Positions 9,866-19,370 of a stretch of DNA of 40,853 nt are shown piece by piece (position 1 is the first letter of the stretch; each line of letters begins with the position of its first letter). The translations under genes and the position numbers were made by a program. The notes under the pieces were generated by a model. It saw only the letters and a list, made by a program, of their open reading frames with translations. It was not told the DNA's origin and did no database searches. Source of the stretch: Natronohydrobacter sp. (GTDB lineage Bacteria; Pseudomonadota; Alphaproteobacteria; Rhodobacterales; Rhodobacteraceae); contig SKRP01000256.1 in the NCBI GenBank assembly GCA_007118445.1, positions 1 through 40,853 of the forward strand. The letters run 5' to 3'.

Positions 9866-11485
9866 TCACAGGCCCGGCAGGCTGCGGGTTTTCAGAAGCC
9901 GGTTCAGCCAGTCGGGATCCATTTCCGGCACAGAGGACAGCAACAATTCCGAATAGGGCTCATGCGGCGGCGAAAAAATATCGGCTTTGGGGCCTTGCTC
10001 GACGATCCGACCCTGCTGCATGATCACCACCTCATCGGCAATCGCGCGCACGGTCGCCAGATCATGGGTGATGAACATATAGGCCAGCCTGAACTCGCGC
10101 TGCAGCTTGTCGAGCAGTTTCAGGATGCCCTCCTGCACGATCTGATCCAGCGCGCTGGTGACTTCATCGCAGATGATCAGCCTTGGTTCGGCCGCCAATG
10201 CGCGGGCAATGCCGATGCGTTGTTTCTGTCCGCCGGACAGCTCGCCCGGCAGCCGGTCGATGAATTTATCCGGCTCCAGCTCGATCAGGTCCAGCAATTC
10301 GCGGACGCGCGAATCCAGCGCGCGCCCGCTCAGGCCGAGATACATCTGCGCGGGACGCCCGATCAGTTCCCGCAGCCGCAGTTTGGGGTTCAGCGCGGTG
10401 TCGGCCATCTGATAGATCATCTGGCACTGGCGCAACTGCGCGCGGCTGCGGCTGCGGTAATCAGGGGGCAGCGGCACGCCCTCGAACAGCACCTGACCTG
10501 CGCGCGGCGGCAAAAGCCCGGTGATCACCCGCGCCGCTGTAGACTTGCCCGACCCGCTTTCGCCGACCACGGCCACGGTCCGGCCTGCATGAATGTCGAA
10601 GCTGATATCATGCAGGATATCGACCTTGCCATAGCCTGCGGTCACGCCCTGCACCGACACCAGTGGCTGGCCGGTCGCAGGCGGCTGGACCTCGCGCTGG
10701 AAACTGCGCACGGCCCAGAGGCTGCGGGTATAATCCTCTTTCGGGCTGGCCAGCATGGTGCGGGTGTCGGCCTCCTCGACCTCGCGCCCGCGCAGCAGGA
10801 TCTTGATCCGGTCCGCCATCTGCGCCACCACGGCCAGATCATGGGTGATATAGATCGCGGCTGTGTCATGATCGCGCACAATGTCGCGGATCGCGGACAG
10901 AACCTCGATCTGCGTGGTGACATCGAGCGCTGTCGTCGGCTCGTCAAAAATGATCAGATCCGGGCGGCAGGCCATCGCCATCGCGGTCATGGCGCGCTGC
11001 AACTGCCCGCCCGAGACCTGATGCGGGTAGCGAAACCCGATCTCTTCAGGCGCAGGAAGCTGCATCTTGCGATAGAGCGCGACGGCCTCGGCGGCGACCT
11101 TGCGGCGCGGCTGGCCCTTGAGCACCGGCACTTCGCCATATTGATCGATCAGCTTATGCGCCGGGTTGAAACTGGCCGCAGCCGATTGCGCGACATAGGC
11201 GATGCGCTGCCCGCGCAGCCCCCGCTTCACGCGCTCGGACGCCTTGCGCAGATCGATCCCGTCAAACAGGATCTCGCCCCCGGAAATCCGGCAGCCATCC
11301 CGCGCAAAGCCCATCGCGGCCAGCCCCAGCGTGGATTTCCCGGCCCCGGATTCGCCGATCAGCCCCAGAACCTCGCCCCGGTGCAGAGTCAGGTTCATGT
11401 TCTCGATGATCGGCTGCCAATCCTCGCCCGCATGGCCCTCGACCGTCAGATCCCGGATGGTCAGCAATGGCGCGCCGCGTGTCAT
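9866..11485 (-). CDS. Dipeptide/oligopeptide-type ABC transporter ATP-binding protein, two fused ABC domains (DppD-DppF type)
   Basis: Two Walker A (GESGAGKST, GESGSGKST) and two signature motifs (VSGGQLQRA, LSGGQKQRIGIARAL) in 539 aa. Confidence 0.94.
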   Translation of the reverse strand: MTRGAPLLTIRDLTVEGHAGEDWQPIIENMNLTLHRGEVLGLIGESGAGKSTLGLAAMGFARDGCRISGGEILFDGIDLRKASERVKRGLRGQRIAYVAQSAAASFNPAHKLIDQYGEVPVLKGQPRRKVAAEAVALYRKMQLPAPEEIGFRYPHQVSGGQLQRAMTAMAMACRPDLIIFDEPTTALDVTTQIEVLSAIRDIVRDHDTAAIYITHDLAVVAQMADRIKILLRGREVEEADTRTMLASPKEDYTRSLWAVRSFQREVQPPATGQPLVSVQGVTAGYGKVDILHDISFDIHAGRTVAVVGESGSGKSTAARVITGLLPPRAGQVLFEGVPLPPDYRSRSRAQLRQCQMIYQMADTALNPKLRLRELIGRPAQMYLGLSGRALDSRVRELLDLIELEPDKFIDRLPGELSGGQKQRIGIARALAAEPRLIICDEVTSALDQIVQEGILKLLDKLQREFRLAYMFITHDLATVRAIADEVVIMQQGRIVEQGPKADIFSPPHEPYSELLLSSVPEMDPDWLNRLLKTRSLPGL

Positions 11486-12405
11486 ATCCGCTCCTTCAGG
11501 CCAGAGGCCCGGTATAGCTGCCAGTCAACGATGAAATTCACCGCCACTGTCAGAAGCGCAATCGCGCCAGCGGGCAGCAGCGGGGTGACATCGCCGAAGG
11601 TGATCAGCGTGGCATTGTCGCGCACCATCGAGCCCCAATCGGCGGTCGGCGGCTGAATGCCAAGGCCAAGGAAGGACAGCGAAGAGATCGTCAGGAACAC
11701 GAAACAGAAGCGCAGTCCGAATTCCGCGACCAGAGGCGCCAGCGCATTGGGCAGGATTTCACGCCGGATCAGATACCATGTGCCCTCGCCGCGCAGGCGG
11801 GCCGCTTCGACATAATCCATCACCACGACACCCTGCGCAACGGAACGCGCTATGCGGTAGACGCGGGTCGCATCGACAGCGGCGATGACCAGGATCAGCG
11901 TCAGAACCGAGGTGCCGAAGATCGTCAGCAGCAGCAGCGAGAAGATCAGCGAGGGGATGGCCATCAGCGCATCGACAAAGCGCGACAGGCCCTGATCCAG
12001 CCAGCCACCGCGCAGGGCCGCCCAGATGCCCAAGAGCGAGCCGACCAGAAAGGCCAGCGCCGTGGTCGCAAAAGCGATGCCCACGGTATTGCGCGCGCCA
12101 TAGATCAGCCGCGACAGCATATCGCGGCCCAGCCGGTCGGTGCCCAGCCAATGCGTGCTGTCCCAGGGCTGGAATTGCGAGCCGACCACAGCGCGTTCGG
12201 GAAACGGGGCCAGCAGCGGCGCGAACAGCGCGACGAAGACATAAAGCCCGACCACCATCAGCCCGAAAGCCGCTGTCAGCGGCATGGTCCCCGCCGCATA
12301 GGCCATGTCACGCGGCAGAAGGCGCGCAAGCGCCGCCCGGAACGCCCATGACAGCGGGATGCTGACGGCCACGAAAGCGATCAGGAAAACCACGACCCCC
12401 ATCAT
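11482..12405 (-). CDS. ABC transporter permease (DppC type)
   Basis: 'LGTDRLGRDMLSRLIYGARNT' and the EAA loop 'YVEAARLRGEGTWYLIRREILPNALAPL'. Confidence 0.93.
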   Translation of the reverse strand: MMGVVVFLIAFVAVSIPLSWAFRAALARLLPRDMAYAAGTMPLTAAFGLMVVGLYVFVALFAPLLAPFPERAVVGSQFQPWDSTHWLGTDRLGRDMLSRLIYGARNTVGIAFATTALAFLVGSLLGIWAALRGGWLDQGLSRFVDALMAIPSLIFSLLLLTIFGTSVLTLILVIAAVDATRVYRIARSVAQGVVVMDYVEAARLRGEGTWYLIRREILPNALAPLVAEFGLRFCFVFLTISSLSFLGLGIQPPTADWGSMVRDNATLITFGDVTPLLPAGAIALLTVAVNFIVDWQLYRASGLKERI

Positions 12406-13355
12406 TTCCTCCGCATCAGGCGCGGATTGGTGAGCGTCGAGAGCACATCAGCCGTCAGATTGAGCAGCACATAGGCCGAGGCAAAGATCAGCGCGATGGC
12501 CTGCACCACGGCAATATCACGCTTGGACACGCTGTCGACCATCAACTGGCCAAGACCGGGATAGACGAACACCACCTCGACCACCACGACCCCGGTGATC
12601 AGATAGGCAAGATTGATCGCGATCACATTGATGATCGGGGCCAGCGCATTGGGCAGAGCGTGGCGCAGCACGATACGCAAGGGCGACAGGCCTTTCAGCC
12701 GCGCCATCTCGATATAGGGCTGCGCCATCAGATTGATGATCGCCGCGCGGGTCATGCGCATCATATGCGCTGTCACCACCAGCGTCAGGGTCAGGGCGGG
12801 CAGGAAGGTGACATAAAGCTTGTCGCCCAGACTCATATTCGGGGAAATCCGCGTCATGGACGGGAAATAGCCGCTCTGCGCCAGCAGGAAGATCAGGATA
12901 TAGGCGAGGAAGAATTCGGGAAATGAAATCGCCGAGAGCGCGCCGGCATTGGCGACACGGTCAAACAGCGAATTGCGCCACAGCGCGGCCAGAACGCCCA
13001 GGATCAGCGACAGCGGCACGGCAATCGCCGCCGCATAGAGCGCCAGAAAAACCGTATTGCCCAACCGCGTGGCCAGCATATCGGCTATCGGGCGGCGCGT
13101 GGCCAGCGAGACCCCGAAATCGCCCTGCAACACGCCGGTCAGCCAGGCCCAGTAGCGCACTGGCGCAGGCTGATCCAGCCCAAGCTGCGCGCGCAGCGCA
13201 GCCACAGTTTCCGGCGTCGCCGATTGCCCGAGCAGGGTCGAGGCCAGATCGCCCGGCAGCAATTCGGTCGCGCCGAAAATCACCAGCGACACGACAAAGA
13301 GTGTGAGCACCCCCAACGCCAGGCGCTGCAGGATCATCATGAGGACCAGATGCAT
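12402..13355 (-). CDS. ABC transporter permease (DppB type)
   Basis: 'LPGDLASTLLGQSATPE...LGLDQP' and EAA loop 'YIEMARLKGLSPLRIVLRHALPNALAPIINVI'. Confidence 0.93.
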   Translation of the reverse strand: MHLVLMMILQRLALGVLTLFVVSLVIFGATELLPGDLASTLLGQSATPETVAALRAQLGLDQPAPVRYWAWLTGVLQGDFGVSLATRRPIADMLATRLGNTVFLALYAAAIAVPLSLILGVLAALWRNSLFDRVANAGALSAISFPEFFLAYILIFLLAQSGYFPSMTRISPNMSLGDKLYVTFLPALTLTLVVTAHMMRMTRAAIINLMAQPYIEMARLKGLSPLRIVLRHALPNALAPIINVIAINLAYLITGVVVVEVVFVYPGLGQLMVDSVSKRDIAVVQAIALIFASAYVLLNLTADVLSTLTNPRLMRRK

Positions 13356-13399
13356 TGTCCCCCCTGTTTTTCATTCTTGCGTCCGGGATCAGACGTGGT

Positions 13400-13429
13400 C
13401 CCCGCCCCCGCGCAGCCGAGGGAGCGGGG
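13400..13429. other. GC-rich imperfect hairpin between the substrate-binding protein gene and the permease genes
   Basis: CCCCGC (13400-13405) pairs with GCGGGG (13424-13429), with additional inner CCC/GGG pairing and a bulged A; lies in the 82-bp gap between CDSs 13438.. and ..13355. Confidence 0.5.
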
Positions 13430-13437
13430 CAAGGTTA

Positions 13438-15000
13438 TCAGGCGAACCACCAGCGCTCAGTTGCGCGGAAGCCGTCAATATTCCAGTTCGCCGAGACCTG
13501 TTCCGGCGTCGCCACATTCAGCGCAGTGGCCATGACATAATTGTTGTTCATCGGAATGATGACCGAGCCCTCGAAGGATACGATGCGCTGCATCTCGTGA
13601 TACATTTCGCGGCGCAGATCCTCGTTCACTTCCGAACGCGCCTTGACCAGCAGCTCATTGAAACGCTCATGTTCCCAGAAACTGTCATTCCAGGCCGCTC
13701 CGGCCGCATAGCCGGTGGTGAACATGTGATCCTCGACCGCGCGTCCGCCCCAGTAGCTGGCAACGAAAGGTTTCTGCATCCAGACATTGTCCCAGTAGCC
13801 GTCATTGGGTTCGCGCACGAGGTTGATATTGATCCCCGCCTGCGCTGCCGTCTCGGCAAAGAGCGCACCAGCATCCACGGCCCCGGCGAAAGCGGCATCG
13901 GCGACATTCAGATCGACTGAAAGGCTCTCCATCCCAGCCTGACGCAGATAATAGCGCGCGCGGTCCGGATCGAACTCTTTGGGCTCCATATCGGCGTAGA
14001 AATAGCGATTGGCCGGCCCGATCGGGTTGTCATTGGACACAGCCCCATGCCCGCCCAGAATCGTATCGACCATCTGCTGACGGTCAATCGCGTATTTCAA
14101 CGCCAGCCGCACATTATTGTCATCAAACGGCGCGGCGCGGCTGTCCATCGGGAAGACATAATGCGCATTGCCGGGGATCGACAGGATATTGGCGACATTG
14201 CGCGCTTCCAGCATCCCGATGGTTGCAGGGTCGATCTGGTCGATCAGATCAACCTGCCCGGTCATCAGCGCATTCAGCCGGGCGGCAGAATCGAGGATCG
14301 CCAGAATCTCGACCCGGTCGAAATGCGCGCGATGCGATTTCCAGTAATCGGGATTGCGGTTCAGCGTGGCCTGAACGCCGGGCTCATAGCTTTCGACGAT
14401 ATAGGGGCCGCAACCATCGGTCGAGGTCGGATCGATCTTGCCATCCGCGCCGGGCATGATCGCCAGATGATAATCCGACATCAGATAGGGGAAATCGCCA
14501 TTGGGCGCGTCCAGCGTGACGACGACATTGTCGCCATCGGCACGGATATCCGTCACCGGGTCAAAGAACTGCTTGATGGCAGAGGTCGCATCGTCGCCGC
14601 GGTGATGGTTGAGCGAGGCGATCACATCGTCAACAGTCACATCCTTGCCGGAATGGAATGTGACACCCTGCCGGATGCGGAACACCCAGGTCTGGCCATC
14701 ATCCGAATCCCAGCTTTCGGCGATCTCGCCGATCAGCTGGCCATCCGAATCCACTTCGATCAGCTGGTTGTGACGCGCGGCTGCAAATACCTGCGCATAA
14801 AGGTTATCCCACAAACCCGGATCATAACCATCGGTCGAGTTGCCATGCCCCAGCCCGATGCGGAAATTCCCGCCCTTCTGCGGTTCTGCGCGGGCCGGGC
14901 GATAGCTTGCTGGCAGGATCAGGCCCGCTGCCCCAAGCGCTGTCGCCCCCTGCAAAAGCCTGCGGCGCGTCACACCAGTTTGATGAGCTTTGTTGGTCGT
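13438..15000 (-). CDS. ABC transporter substrate-binding protein, family 5 (peptide type), Tat-exported
   Basis: ORF 13438..15141; twin-arginine signal 'TGVTRRRLLQGATALGAAGLILPASYRPARA', then SBP_bac_5-type sequence 'VFRIRQGVTFHSGKDVTVDDVIASLNHHR'. The 5' end is uncertain; see findings. Confidence 0.9.
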   Translation of the reverse strand, partial: TTNKAHQTGVTRRRLLQGATALGAAGLILPASYRPARAEPQKGGNFRIGLGHGNSTDGYDPGLWDNLYAQVFAAARHNQLIEVDSDGQLIGEIAESWDSDDGQTWVFRIRQGVTFHSGKDVTVDDVIASLNHHRGDDATSAIKQFFDPVTDIRADGDNVVVTLDAPNGDFPYLMSDYHLAIMPGADGKIDPTSTDGCGPYIVESYEPGVQATLNRNPDYWKSHRAHFDRVEILAILDSAARLNALMTGQVDLIDQIDPATIGMLEARNVANILSIPGNAHYVFPMDSRAAPFDDNNVRLALKYAIDRQQMVDTILGGHGAVSNDNPIGPANRYFYADMEPKEFDPDRARYYLRQAGMESLSVDLNVADAAFAGAVDAGALFAETAAQAGININLVREPNDGYWDNVWMQKPFVASYWGGRAVEDHMFTTGYAAGAAWNDSFWEHERFNELLVKARSEVNEDLRREMYHEMQRIVSFEGSVIIPMNNNYVMATALNVATPEQVSANWNIDGFRATERWWFA

Positions 15001-15150
15001 GTTGTGTTTCTCCCTGTTGCGGCGCGTTCGGTGTCTGACGATGCCCGCCACGACGCGCCACGGTTTCTCCGCGCATAAGGTCAGCATTTCGTAACATGAA
15101 GTTGACACGACAAATAAGGGCAAAAGCAATCCTGCCGTCAAGCCTTCGAT

Positions 15151-15166
15151 TTGACTGGCCAGTCAA
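15151..15166. promoter_or_regulatory. Perfect 16-bp palindrome TTGACTGGCCAGTCAA, candidate repressor operator
   Basis: Sequence equals its own reverse complement; located upstream of the substrate-binding protein gene. Confidence 0.6.
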
Positions 15167-15654
15167 TAAAAGGCCATGGCTTTCGACGCCAGCTTGACTC
15201 GGGTCGGGCGAAAAGACTGCCGGAACCGATGCCAGGAGAACCCCGGATAATCTGTACATGCCCTTTGTTTCGCGGATTTTCAGAGGTTGTTCATGGCTTT
15301 CAGGTTAACGCCCGCGCCGGAACCATCGCTGCAGCGATTCTGCATCTCTGTGCAATATTCGACGACCCCGCCCTGTTCGACCCGGTTTCGGATATTGCCA
15401 TATGCGGCCAGAGACCCCCGACAAAGTTTCTGCAATTCGGCATTGCACCGGATACAGCCGAGAATGGTGGCTGCATGGTTCATCTGATCCCGAATGTCTG
15501 TTTCTTGATTGGATCGTGCGAAAAAATGGCCATACGGGTTGCGCGCATGTCCGGCCATGTCAAACTTCACCGACACAGATCGCGCGCGCGACGAAATGGA
15601 CCAGTGAGACGCGACGATTGGACCCGATGCGCCTGCAGAGCATATTCAGGGAGG

Positions 15655-16878
15655 ATGCATTTGACGAACCAGCCACCACCTGGCCAGCCACAAGCCGGGG
15701 CAGGCTCACCGGGCGAAGTCTTTGTTGCTTTCCTGAAGCTCGGTCTGACCTCGTTCGGCGGCCCGATCGCCCATCTGGGCTATTTCCGCGACGAGCTGGT
15801 GATACGGCGCAAATGGCTGAGTGACAGCGCCTATGCCGATCTTGTGGCGCTATGTCAGTTCCTGCCGGGTCCGGCCTCCAGCCAGGTGGGCTTCGCACTG
15901 GGGATGATGCGCGCAGGATGGGCCGGGGCACTGGCGGCCTTTCTGGCCTTCACCCTGCCCTCGGCGTTGCTGCTGCTGGGCTTTGCCCTGACTGCAGCCA
16001 ACCTGCAGGGGCCTGCAGCTTCAGGGGCGCTGAACGGGCTGAAGATCGTTGCAGTGGCCATCATCGCCCATGCGCTCTGGGGCATGGCGCGCAGCCTGTG
16101 CCCTGACAGGCTACGCGCCAGCATCGCGGCCGGGGCTGTGGTCGTCCTCGCCATTCTGCCCGGCGCATCCGGCATGATCTTTGCCATCCTGCTGGGCGCG
16201 CTTTCCGGGCTGGCCTTGTTGCGCGGCACCGTACCATCCACAGGCGGCGCTGTGGTCATGCCAGTGACGCGCGGCATGGCCAGTGCTGCACTGATTGCCT
16301 TTTTCGGCTTGCTTGCGCTCCTGCCGCTGCTTGCTGGCCAGAGCCCGGTTCTGGCCCTGATCGACAGTTTCTACAGGGCCGGCGCGCTTGTGTTCGGCGG
16401 CGGCCATGTCGTTCTGCCCTTGCTGCAGGCCGAATTTGTCGCAACGGGCCAGGTCACGGCCGATGACTTCCTCGCCGGATATGGCGCGGCGCAGGCCGTG
16501 CCGGGGCCGCTTTTCACCTTTGCGGCCTATCTGGGGGCCGTGATGGGGTCAGCTCCAACGGGCATCACCGGCGCAGGTCTGGCGCTGATGGCCATCTTCC
16601 TGCCGGGGTTTCTGCTGCTGGCAGGTGTGCTGCCCTTCTGGGACCAGTTTCGCAGCATGGCGCGCGCGCAAACGCTGATGCAGGGGGCCAATGCAGCGGT
16701 GGTCGGGATACTCGGTGCGGCGCTCTACAGCCCGGTCTTTACCAGCGCCATCGGCGATCTGCGCGAATTTGCCCTTGCACTGACCTGTTTCATCCTTCTG
16801 CTCTTGTGGAAAACCCCGCCCTGGATCGTCGTGATCCTTGCGGCCCTCGGGGGCACCGGGCTCGCCCTGGCCGCGTGA
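15655..16878 (+). CDS. chrA: Chromate efflux/uptake transporter family protein (ChrA)
   Basis: 'FLKLGLTSFGGPIAHLGYFRDELVIRRKWLSDSAYADLVALCQFLPGPASSQVGFALG' and second half 'FYRAGALVFGGGHVVLPLLQAEFV...QAVPGPLFTFAAYLGAV'. Start at 15655. Confidence 0.92.
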   Translation: MHLTNQPPPGQPQAGAGSPGEVFVAFLKLGLTSFGGPIAHLGYFRDELVIRRKWLSDSAYADLVALCQFLPGPASSQVGFALGMMRAGWAGALAAFLAFTLPSALLLLGFALTAANLQGPAASGALNGLKIVAVAIIAHALWGMARSLCPDRLRASIAAGAVVVLAILPGASGMIFAILLGALSGLALLRGTVPSTGGAVVMPVTRGMASAALIAFFGLLALLPLLAGQSPVLALIDSFYRAGALVFGGGHVVLPLLQAEFVATGQVTADDFLAGYGAAQAVPGPLFTFAAYLGAVMGSAPTGITGAGLALMAIFLPGFLLLAGVLPFWDQFRSMARAQTLMQGANAAVVGILGAALYSPVFTSAIGDLREFALALTCFILLLLWKTPPWIVVILAALGGTGLALAA

Positions 16879-16976
16879 GTGGTCTGCCCAGCGAGCAAAA
16901 CCATTGCCGCGCCCAGTCTTGCGCTGGCCCTGCCCGCCGGTGTTCATATGCGTGACGCGACATCACAGGCGGATGC

Positions 16977-17507
16977 TCAGAGCGCAGCAGCAGCGCGGGC
17001 GGCCTGATCATAACTGCCCGAGAGATTGCGCAGCACAGCGGCCAGCCGGCTGAGTTCTTCCGGATCATGCCCCATCCGGGCGACGGCCTGCACGACCAGC
17101 GCCTCGCGGATGCTCGCGTAGCGCTTGCAGAATGCAGCCCCAGCGGGGGTAATGGCGACTGTTTTCTCCTTGCCCGCGCGCCCGGTCCGGACAAGATCAT
17201 GCGATGCAAGTTTCTTGATCGCATAATTGGCAAGATGCGTGTCCTCGATATTCAGCACAAGACAGATATCGGCCAGGGTCTTGGGCCGGTCGCGATGAGT
17301 CACCAGATGCACGATCAGGATCTCGAGCGGTGACAGCCCCGGCAATCCGGCGGCAGTCATGCAGCGGACCATCCAGCGGTGAAAGGCATGATTGGCCATC
17401 GTCAGGGCAAACTCGACTTCAGACAGCGCAGGCAATGCGGTCGCGGCCAGATGTGCGGAACTGACGACAGGTCCGATATCGGATCCGACAGGCGGGGTGG
17501 ATGACAT
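16977..17507 (-). CDS. MarR-like winged-helix DNA-binding protein
   Basis: 'LSPLEILIVHLVTHRDRPKTLADICLVLNIEDTHLANYAIKKLASHDLVRTGRAGKEKTVAITPAGAAFC'; divergent from pxpB. Confidence 0.8.
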   Translation of the reverse strand: MSSTPPVGSDIGPVVSSAHLAATALPALSEVEFALTMANHAFHRWMVRCMTAAGLPGLSPLEILIVHLVTHRDRPKTLADICLVLNIEDTHLANYAIKKLASHDLVRTGRAGKEKTVAITPAGAAFCKRYASIREALVVQAVARMGHDPEELSRLAAVLRNLSGSYDQAARAAAAL

Positions 17508-17531
17508 GGCTGCGGGACTTCCATTTCTATA

Positions 17532-17546
17532 TTGACATTTTGTCGA
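17532..17546. promoter_or_regulatory. Near-palindrome TTGACA-TTT-TGTCGA in the divergent MarR/pxpB intergenic region
   Basis: Arms TTGACA/TGTCGA match at 5 of 6 positions; AT-rich 86-bp divergent gap. Confidence 0.35.
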
Positions 17547-17593
17547 TAATTTATCATTGTTGGGCACGATCTGCAAGATTGGAATGCGCCGCG

Positions 17594-18349
17594 ATGCCAG
17601 ACATGCGTGACAAGCCCCGGACAGAAGGCGCGGTTATTCACCCGCTTGGCGTGGACGGGCTGCTGATCAGTTTCGGCGCAGATCTGACCGAACCCGCCAA
17701 TCGCGCGGCGCTGGCCTTTCGCGCCGCTGTCGACGCGGCGGAACTGCCGGGGCTGGTGGAACTGTCCACTGCGCTGACCTCGGTCTATCTGCGTCTCGAC
17801 CTCACTTGCACGGATCACGCGACAACGCGCTCGGCTTTGGACGGGCTGCTTGCAAGCCGCAACTGGTATGAGGCGGCCCTGCCAGAGGGGCGCAGGCTTT
17901 GGCACGTCCCGGCCATCTTCGGCACGGATCTGGCCCCGCAACTGGATGAAGCGGCAGCACTTGCCGGGTTGTCACCTGCCGCGGCCGTCACCATGCTCTG
18001 TTCTGCGCCCTTGCGGGTGCAGACCATCGGCTTTGCCGCCGGGCAGCCCTATCTGGGCCAGTTGCCCCGGCAATGGGACATCCCGCGCCAGACCGGGCTG
18101 ACCCCGCGCGTGCCCGTGGGGGCGCTGGCCGTGGCGATCCGGCAGCTGGTGCTGTTCTCGGTCAGCACACCCACGGGCTGGCGTCATGTCGGCCAGACAG
18201 CCCTGCGCCTGTTTCAGCCCGAGAAAGACAACCCGTTTCTGCTGCGTCCGGGCGACGAGGTGCTTTTCCGGTCTGTCAGCACGGCCGAATATGAAAATAT
18301 CCGGGCCAATGACCCCACGGGCGGGGCTGTGGCAGAAAGGCTGGGCTGA
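17594..18349 (+). CDS. pxpB: 5-oxoprolinase subunit B / allophanate hydrolase subunit 1 family (KipI)
   Basis: 'GVDGLLISFG', 'LVELSTALTSVYLRLD', 'FAAGQPYLGQLP', 'TPTGWRHVGQTALRLF'; followed by pxpC and pxpA. Confidence 0.88.
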   Translation: MPDMRDKPRTEGAVIHPLGVDGLLISFGADLTEPANRAALAFRAAVDAAELPGLVELSTALTSVYLRLDLTCTDHATTRSALDGLLASRNWYEAALPEGRRLWHVPAIFGTDLAPQLDEAAALAGLSPAAAVTMLCSAPLRVQTIGFAAGQPYLGQLPRQWDIPRQTGLTPRVPVGALAVAIRQLVLFSVSTPTGWRHVGQTALRLFQPEKDNPFLLRPGDEVLFRSVSTAEYENIRANDPTGGAVAERLG

Positions 18350-19368
18350 TGGCAGAGCTTCTGATCACGCGCGCAGGGCCGGGGGTCACCATTCAGGACA
18401 CAGGGCGGCCCGGCTATCTGGCGCAGGGCCTGTCACGGGGCGGCGCTGCGGACGCGCTGGCCTTGGCCGAAGGGGCCGCGCTGCTGGAGCAGGATAGCAG
18501 CTGTGCAGCCATCGAGCTTGCAGGCAGTTTCCTGAGCATTGAGACCACCGCGCCCCTGCGCATTGCTCTGACAGGCGCGCTGATGCGCGCCATCAGTGAC
18601 GATAAGGTGTTGCCCTGGCATGCAAGCCATATGCTGCCCCAGGGCGCGAAGCTGGAGCTGTCGGGCAGCCGTGGCGGTTACAGCTATCTGCATGCGGGCG
18701 GCGGCATCGACGCGCCAAAGATACTGGGCGCGCGCTCGGCCCATCTCGCAGCCGGGATCGGGCGGATGCTCGAACCGGGCGACCGGCTGACGCCGGGCAC
18801 GGATAAGGGCCGCGCGTCCGGCATGGCCCTGACCCCGCAGCAGCGCTTCGCCGGAGGGGTGCTGCGCGTGATCGCGACCCCGCAGACACAGCTCTTCCCC
18901 GAAGACGTGCTTGCGCGCTTCACGGCTACGGCGTTTTGCAAGGATGCGCGAGGCAATCGCATGGGTCAGCGGCTGGTCAGCGCAGCACAGGGCTTTGCCC
19001 TGCCCTTCGGGCTGAGCATCCTGTCCGAGGCGATCGTGCCCGGCGATATCCAGATCACCGGCGATGGCGCGCCATTCGTGCTGCTTGCGGAATGTCAGAC
19101 GACCGGGGGGTATCCGCGCATCGGCACAGTGCTGCCCTGCGATCTGCCAAAGCTGGTGCAGGCCCCGGCCGGGTCAGAGCTGCGCTTTGAATTCGTAACG
19201 CTGGACATGGCCGTCGCCACTGAGCAGGCCGAGGCCGCGCGCCGCGCCGCGCTGCCCCGCAGCCTGCGCCCGCTGATCCGTGACCCGCAGGACATCGCCG
19301 ATCTGCTGAGCTTTCAATTGATCAGCGGCGTGACATCTGGCGATGATCTGGAAAGGAATGCAGTATGA
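18349..19368 (+). CDS. pxpC: 5-oxoprolinase subunit C / biotin-dependent carboxyltransferase family (KipA)
   Basis: 'AGPGVTIQDTGRPGYLAQGLSRGGAADALALAEG' and 'ILSEAIVPGDIQITGDGAPFVLLAECQTTGGYPRIG'. Confidence 0.92.
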   Translation: MAELLITRAGPGVTIQDTGRPGYLAQGLSRGGAADALALAEGAALLEQDSSCAAIELAGSFLSIETTAPLRIALTGALMRAISDDKVLPWHASHMLPQGAKLELSGSRGGYSYLHAGGGIDAPKILGARSAHLAAGIGRMLEPGDRLTPGTDKGRASGMALTPQQRFAGGVLRVIATPQTQLFPEDVLARFTATAFCKDARGNRMGQRLVSAAQGFALPFGLSILSEAIVPGDIQITGDGAPFVLLAECQTTGGYPRIGTVLPCDLPKLVQAPAGSELRFEFVTLDMAVATEQAEAARRAALPRSLRPLIRDPQDIADLLSFQLISGVTSGDDLERNAV

Positions 19369-19370
19369 TT

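Noticed and set aside
9962-11656. 564-aa plus-strand ORF
   Set aside because: Antisense to the clearly coding ABC ATPase gene; Arg/His/Gln-rich with no recognisable domain.
15280-15576. 98-aa minus-strand ORF upstream of chrA
   Set aside because: Short, no recognised domain, overlaps alternative plus-strand ORFs in a probable intergenic region; cannot be supported as a gene.
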